From contig QEYB01000766.1 in assembly GCA_017562135.1 (NCBI GenBank), forward strand, positions 1,364,001 through 1,428,000: DNA of 64,000 nucleotides, given 5' to 3'. Below, in pieces: positions 59,004 through 64,000 of this stretch (position 1 is the stretch's first letter; every line of letters begins with the position of its first letter). This DNA is from Dipylidium caninum. Its lineage: Eukaryota; Platyhelminthes; Cestoda; Cyclophyllidea; Dipylidiidae. The position numbers and the translations under genes are program-made. Below the pieces are notes generated by a model. That model searched no databases. It worked only from the letters and a program-made list of their open reading frames with translations, and was not told the DNA's origin.

Positions 59004-59185
59004 GTGTCACAGCGGGGATGGGGGCGATGGGGGAGGAGGAGGATGAGGAGGAGGAGGAGGAGGAGAAGGAGGAGGCGGTGTTTGCGCCGCCTTGCGGGGA
59101 GCCGCCCCTGTGGCCTTATTGCAGCGTTTTGAAAAATAATCACAATTTTGTGCGGTTCAAATTCCTCGATGTGAGGCAGCATCAG
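59004..59185 (+). CDS. Candidate exon with glutamate repeat
   Basis: Acceptor tttcacag|GTG, possible donor CAG|gtgcgc or GAT|gtgagg. One frame encodes a Glu run from GAG repeats (59033-59075) followed by VFAPPCGEPPLWPYC and NNHNFVRFKFLDV; the other two frames stop. It may be the 5' neighbour of the exon at 59361. Its natural donors leave in phase 0, whereas 59361 needs phase 2, so the junction is unresolved. Confidence 0.4.
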
Positions 59186-59360
59186 GTGCGCAGCACATCG
59201 ATGTATCGAAGCAGCCTGGTCTCAAACCGAGCAGAACATGGGCACCGCGGTGTGCAAACAAATCATCACCGCCACACATCTCCAGTAGCCGCGCCCTGAA
59301 CTCCCAGTGCCCTCGCCTCTCGCGTGCCCATTGTAAAAAACGCTAACCTGTTCGCTTCAG

Positions 59361-59731
59361 TTTACCTCGAGGAAAAGTGCTGATCCCAATGCGGCACACC
59401 TCCGCCGGTCGGAATTACATCCAGCGGGTCCCCGTCTATTTACCAGAGGACCGGTTCGACAAATATCAGTTCTCGAGCCTGGACCTGCAGACTTTCAGCG
59501 CGGAAAGCAGAAGCGCTTCCATCTCCTCGGGCTACGGCACCCCTCGGGCGGCGTATGCGGAGGCTCACCACCGGAAAGCGCCGGGCGCCTTGGCCTGCGT
59601 ACCCGCCAATCCCGCTTTCCGCACGAGGCGTCCGGCCCGGAGTGGCTTCGACTTGAGTCGCGACAATCACACAGAGGACTGCCTAATTGCAGGCAGAAAA
59701 AGAGCCCACAACGCCATCTTCCAACGCACCA
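59361..59731 (+). CDS. Tyr/His/Arg-rich protein exon
   Basis: Acceptor cgcttcag|TTT (phase 2), donor ACCA|gtgagt (phase 1). It encodes LPRGKVLIPMRHTSAGRNY, VYLPEDRFDKYQFSSLDL and SSGYGTPRAAYAEAHH. Only this frame joins to the long open frame downstream. Confidence 0.65.
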
Positions 59732-62700
59732 GTGAGTTCCCCCACCGCACCACCTTGGGGTGCACTGCTTCCCTCAGTGGAAGGGAGTAGAAACTCCGTG
59801 AGAATCTCAGAGGTCTAACCACTTGCACGCCAGTTGGAATGCTTCTCGAGTGCTTCTGCACCAGAATGACCCGGCACTCGCAAAACCGAGAAATCACTGA
59901 CAGTGTTGTGACAAACACACACACACACGAACACACACCTTCGAGAAATAGCCTTTCGGGGAACGGCAGTCGCTTTTTCGTGTGCAACGTTGGGGTGACA
60001 CTGTGAGAAAGAGAGAGGGCGCGGCGTCCCGATGGTTTTTGAGAACCTAAGCACTTCCCAGGTAAACAGGGAATAATTTCACGCCTTTAACACTTCTTCT
60101 CTGCACTGAGGACCTCTGCTAAGCCCTTTTTATCACGTTGGAGGACCGTGTGACGCCTTAATTCCGTTAACTGCATTCATTGCACTTTGTCACGCTCCTC
60201 CGTGTCGATGAGCATCGCCGGCAGTGTTGCGGGCCCCGAGCTGAGGGCCGCTCGAGAGTCGCTCGACTTCGGTTTGAGGCCGTCACCTGTCCCTGCCCCC
60301 CCCCTCCCCCCGCGGACCCCACCCCAAGGCCCCCGCTGACCACAAGGGGGACTTTGCTTCCTTTTCGACTGTACCCGCCGTAGCGCCATCACAAAGGCAG
60401 TGCTAACACGGAGGTGTCTCCTAAGGCAAACGAGATTGAAGGAAAAGTGAAAAAAATAACTGGAATGCTTTGTGCTGATCGACGACATGTCATGTTACAC
60501 AATGTGGAGGATGAGACATGATGTAAGTAGACAAGAAAAATTGCAACCCTTGTGATGACTCCACGTACAGCTGTCTACGCATTTCACACACACACGCACG
60601 CACGCAGTGTCATTCCCCCATCAAGAGCTCCGGCGGCCTCAGCCTTAGGTGGTGATTGCGGGGGTGCCAAATCACGAGCTGGAGCGAACACCGCCATGAC
60701 GGTTGCGCACCACATCATCCAGAGTAAGCCGGACTGCAAAAGGTGGATTCGCGTAGCTTCCTAGCTGCGGCACCATTTAAATCTGCTACTCGGCGGGCCC
60801 CGAGGGGTTCTTGAGCACGGAAGCGAGGACAGGCCTGCCCAAGGAGGACGGGGGAGCCGCCCTCACACTCATCGAACACACGTTAACCTGATGACGTGCG
60901 TTATAGTGAAATTCCTCGTTTTTTACAGATGAAGCACGCAGCTACCACCTTCGGAGCTATTGGGAAGCCCCTAACATTCCCTCGTGTGACATTTATGCGC
61001 CGGTACCAGCACACTGGAGAAAAGTCTATGATAGAAAGTTGAGTGAAGACAGGGCGTTGGCTTTGCAACACGACCATATGCACCAGCAAATGCAGTACCT
61101 GAGACGACAGGACGGCGCCTGTAGCCGTCGCATTTGCGAGCACTACAGGCAGCACAACGGCGGCAACTACTCCTCGGGGCTCTACAGGTACAGCCAATGC
61201 AACGGGGGCCGGTACAACGACCCCGTCATCTACATGACCAGGAGCATCGCCGACATCGCCCGGAGCAGCGAGGACGACTTTCGCCCAGCCTCGCCCCACT
61301 GCGCACCCCTTGGTAAGCTCTCTGTGACTCAGCCCCGTTGCCGCGCCCGCCTGATTGGTCGGCGCCCGTTTGCGCAAGCGATCGATGGGCGGCGCCGATT
61401 GGCGGAGGCTGTCGCGGCCGCCGCGGCTGCCAGTCGTCCGGGGGCACAAAGTCCGCTCCCATTCCGCGCCTCAGTCGCCTGGTGCTGACAGGCCTAGGCA
61501 TTTGCAGTCAGCCTGTGGGGCGACACGGAGCCCCGAGATAGGCGCCGTTTATTGACAAGGTTAATTAGCATTTCACACTCCTCACCAATTGCGTACGCAC
61601 AAAGAGGTGGCGAAATTGTAATAGGGACTAACTCGAGTGTGTGCGAAAGTCGGAGTAAGCGCACTCAGATTGTCACCCATACTGTTGCATTTCTCCCGTT
61701 TTAGCGCGATGGAAATCAAAGTCCGAGGGGAACCTGCACGGTGAGCACGCGGGCTCAGGCCCTCCCTTGTTACCCCGCCTGGCAGCACAGAGCCGCAGAA
61801 AGTAGTGCACTGATGGCTGTCGGCTGCCGGCGTTTCGTTAGCAAGCGAGAGAAGGAAAGTAGTGGCAGGACGGGCGAACGCCTCGCATTACTTCCAGCTT
61901 GACGTGTTGGCTGACTGGCTGCCTGGCTGTTGTCGCTTGGATGTTCGAGGTTGATTAACTTTCACCCGAAAGGTGTACAGACAAATAGTTCGCCCACGAC
62001 GCCTTTCCCGCTCTGTGCATGGTGAGTCGCAGCCTCAAGCACAGGAGCAAAGGCTCGGCCGACGGCGGGGCCGGCAGCTGTGTTGGTAGCGTTGTGCTCT
62101 GCTGCGCGGCGTGGCTGTGGTGTAGTGTGACTGCTGGCGAAGGTCGACTGCGTAGTTGTTTTCCTCACTCGCCATTTCGCTAATGCCGTGTCAAACGTGT
62201 CCCCCTTTTTCCTTCCCCGCCAGTAGGCGCTTTGGATGAAGAAACTGCCCAAAGTAAATCAATTTGCCCCTAATTTCTCACTCCCAATAACCATTCTAAC
62301 ATTCAGGCCCTTTGACCTTATAATGGGAGCTCATGTGACCGTCCCCTTTTTCTCTCCTAGTCTACGAGGAGATTATGGATGCGGCCCGCGTGACTGGTAA
62401 GTTACACATCGCGTTTGCGCTCCCACCGAGAGCCCGAAGTGAAGGCACGCCCGCCAGTAGGGTGAGGTGATGCGAGGAGGCCACCTGAAGGGTAAACCCA
62501 ACCTCCCCTGGTGGCAGTAATAGCATTCATAAGCCTTAAAGGAGCAAATGAGGTGTTAAGGGAGGGGCTGGGGGGGGGGGTGGGCACGAATCCGCGAAAA
62601 GGCGGAGCAGAGGGCAGGACTGACCGGAGGAGTGATGTAACCCTCCTCACCTGTTACACACGCATTATTTTCTCTCTTTCTTATTGTGTAAATAGCTTCA

Positions 62701-62742
62701 ACGGGAACGACAAACTGTGGAGTCCGAAAAAGGACTCCTTGA
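59361..62742 (+). CDS. Uncharacterised Tyr/His/Arg-rich protein, 5' partial
   Basis: Five exons keep phase: 59361-59731, 60929-61312, 61705-61740, 62361-62396 and 62696-62742, followed by AATAAA at 62848. The protein is hydrophilic and basic, with no signal peptide or membrane segment. Stretches include PVYLPEDRFDKYQFSSLDL, RSYWEAPNIPSCDIYAPVP, RKVYDRKLSEDRALALQ, HMHQQMQYLRRQDGACSRRI, YSSGLYRYSQCNGGRYNDP and YEEIMDAARVT. Tyr is frequent in acidic or Gly/Asn contexts. I recognise no family, and it may be lineage-specific. The first listed exon enters in phase 2, so the start is upstream, possibly through the exon at 59004. Phase agreement and the polyadenylation signal are the main support. 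Confidence 0.6.
60929..61312 (+). CDS. Tyr/His/Arg-rich protein exon, symmetric 1-1
   Basis: Acceptor tttttacag|ATG (phase 1), donor CTTG|gtaagc (phase 1), 384 bases. It encodes RSYHLRSYWEAPNIPSCD, CSRRICEHYRQHNGGNY and YNDPVIYMTRSIADIARSS. The other phases meet a stop at or near the acceptor. Confidence 0.75.
61705..61740 (+). CDS. 36-base microexon
   Basis: Acceptor cgttttag|CGC, donor CACG|gtgagc, phase 1 at both ends, encoding ARWKSKSEGNLH. It is a symmetric cassette that could be skipped cleanly. Confidence 0.55.
62361..62396 (+). CDS. 36-base microexon
   Basis: Acceptor ctcctag|TCT, donor ACTG|gtaagt, phase 1 at both ends, encoding VYEEIMDAARVT. It has the same length and phase as the preceding microexon. 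Confidence 0.6.
62696..62742 (+). CDS. Terminal coding exon
   Basis: Acceptor gtaaatag|CTT. In phase 1 it encodes ASTGTTNCGVRKRTP and stops at TGA 62740-62742, 106 bases before AATAAA. A donor-like gtaggt at 62787 means the exon could also be internal in another isoform. Confidence 0.5.
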
Positions 62743-62847
62743 CGTTCGGATGGAACAGTCGGTGGTGCCGGGGAGAAACAAATCGGTAGGTCTGGCCACA
62801 AGGTCATTACGGCTCCGAGGGCGCGTTCTCCACGGTGCTCTGCGCCT

Positions 62848-62853
62848 AATAAA
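62848..62853 (+). terminator. Polyadenylation signal AATAAA
   Basis: Located 106 bases after the predicted stop of the Tyr/His/Arg-rich gene in GC-rich DNA, where AATAAA is rare by chance. It supports the gene ending here. Confidence 0.5.
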
Positions 62854-64000
62854 CTCCTCCTTCAGCCACCGAACTAACCCGTCACGTGTGACAGGCAAGC
62901 GCCACGTCCTCCTGCCTCAGTCGCCCGGTTCGTGGCGGGGCGCCCGCCCCGACGAGCACCACACGGAGGCACATTGACTTTGTGTCAGAGCTTTTCCATC
63001 TTGAACACGAGGCTATCCAATTAGTACACACACACACACAGAAACACCGAAGCCATGACGTCGAAAGGCGTGTTTCCGCCTCTAGTGCCGACGCCTCATC
63101 GTGCATTGCTATTTCAGGGCTATGAGTTGCAGACGCGGACTCCCATGGCGGATCTCGAAGAAGAGCCTGTGCCCCAACCTCTCCCTGAGCTACAAAAAAG
63201 GTAACTACGAGAAGGCATATCGATGGCGGTTTTCATTTGAGGCAGTTAACACGAAGACTCTCACTTCAAACAATCCGCTCGCCCCCTTAGTCCCGTGGAA
63301 ACTACTCCTGAAAGGCCGATGCTCGTGTTCATGTAAGCGCGCATTCGAAGGTAGAACCGAAGACCCGAGCTCCGCCTTCACCTGCTCCCCTAACTCACGG
63401 CTCAGCTTTCCCTTTTCTTCGTCTCCCCTCTTCGACTGCCACCAACGCCATTGAATGGCAAAATCAAAACCCTCCAAGGTAGTGTCGCGTGCCGACATGG
63501 GTCGCCGAGAGAGAGGGCGATAGTCCTTCAGTCTGTTCCTCATTATTCACGTTGACAGCCTTGTCTTTTCAAGGCCACAGTGAGTAGAGCGTGTTTCATC
63601 TAAGGAAATCACTCCCCCACGCCCCCTCCCCCTCGCTCTCCCCCCCCCCCCCCCCCGCCGACTAAAGGCACGAGCGACCCGAGCCGCCACGGAGTGGGGC
63701 GTCGGCGCTGGGGCGGTGGGCCTGTGGCAGGCGGCGGGGTGCAGGCGCAATTGCGCCGTCGTGACGTTGGGAGTGGCGCGCAGCGCCTCTTGCGGCACCG
63801 GGCCCATCTCGGCGGGAATCAGTCGTGACGCGGCTGTCACATGCGACTGAGGCTCCCGCGCACCCACGAAGTCTGCGCACCACGTCGAGTAGACTAACAG
63901 CCCCGCGGGATCTACTCCGCGCAGGAGTGATAGGCACCCCCCTGTCCCTTCGTTAGACGGTCTGAGCTCATGTGAGGCGGTCTCATAAGGCTTTTCTCCT
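62854..64000. other. GC-rich region, possible extra exon at 63118-63200
   Basis: A well-formed acceptor (gctatttcag|GGC at about 63117) and donor (AAAAAG|gtaact at about 63201) bracket a segment open in two frames. It may be an alternative exon of the preceding gene or of a gene beyond the window. A run of 17 C lies at 63640-63656. Nothing else is recognised. Confidence 0.35.

Overview
The window looks like a gene-dense stretch of a metazoan nuclear genome. Conserved eukaryotic proteins are split into many exons with GT..AG borders, and there is no bacterial operon structure. The mix of very short introns (one of 42 bases) with introns of several kb, short intergenic gaps and many divergent low-complexity protein tails suits a parasitic flatworm such as a tapeworm. 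That assignment is an inference. Eight protein genes can be supported; no recognisable rRNA, tRNA, transposon or CRISPR array was seen.

Layout. 1-18336 (+): a gamma subunit of AMP-activated protein kinase, open at its 5' end, with a long N-terminal extension, four CBS motifs, a roughly 100-residue insert between CBS1 and CBS2, and a serine-rich C-terminal tail. 20654-28516 (-): an hnRNP L-like RNA-binding protein with four RRMs. 31798-33534 (-): an apparently intronless type I membrane protein with three PPxY motifs. 35445-37027 (-): adenylosuccinate synthetase in six exons, divergent from 37265-39021 (+), an unrecognised membrane protein. 41355-46683 (+): the 3' part of an unrecognised Ser/Ala/Gly-rich protein ending at a polyadenylation signal. 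48047-53735 (+): coronin, with a TATA box and an apparent one-base frameshift in exon 1. 59361-62742 (+): an unrecognised Tyr/His/Arg-rich protein with two 36-base microexons and a polyadenylation signal.

Exon models were built by matching reading phase across splice sites. For AMPK gamma, hnRNP L, ADSS and coronin the phases close and the joined proteins align by eye with the known families. For the other genes phase agreement is the main support, and 5' ends are often missing.

The genes do not form a pathway. AMPK gamma (AMP sensing) and ADSS (AMP synthesis) both concern adenylate metabolism, but their nearness is probably chance. Base composition changes in blocks: about 1-18.4 kb and 53.9-64 kb are GC-rich, and most of 19-31 kb and 34.5-53 kb are AT-rich. 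Two sites need checking against reads: a frame break in the long N-terminal AMPK gamma exon (5721-5895) and the extra G in coronin exon 1 (about 48103-48105).
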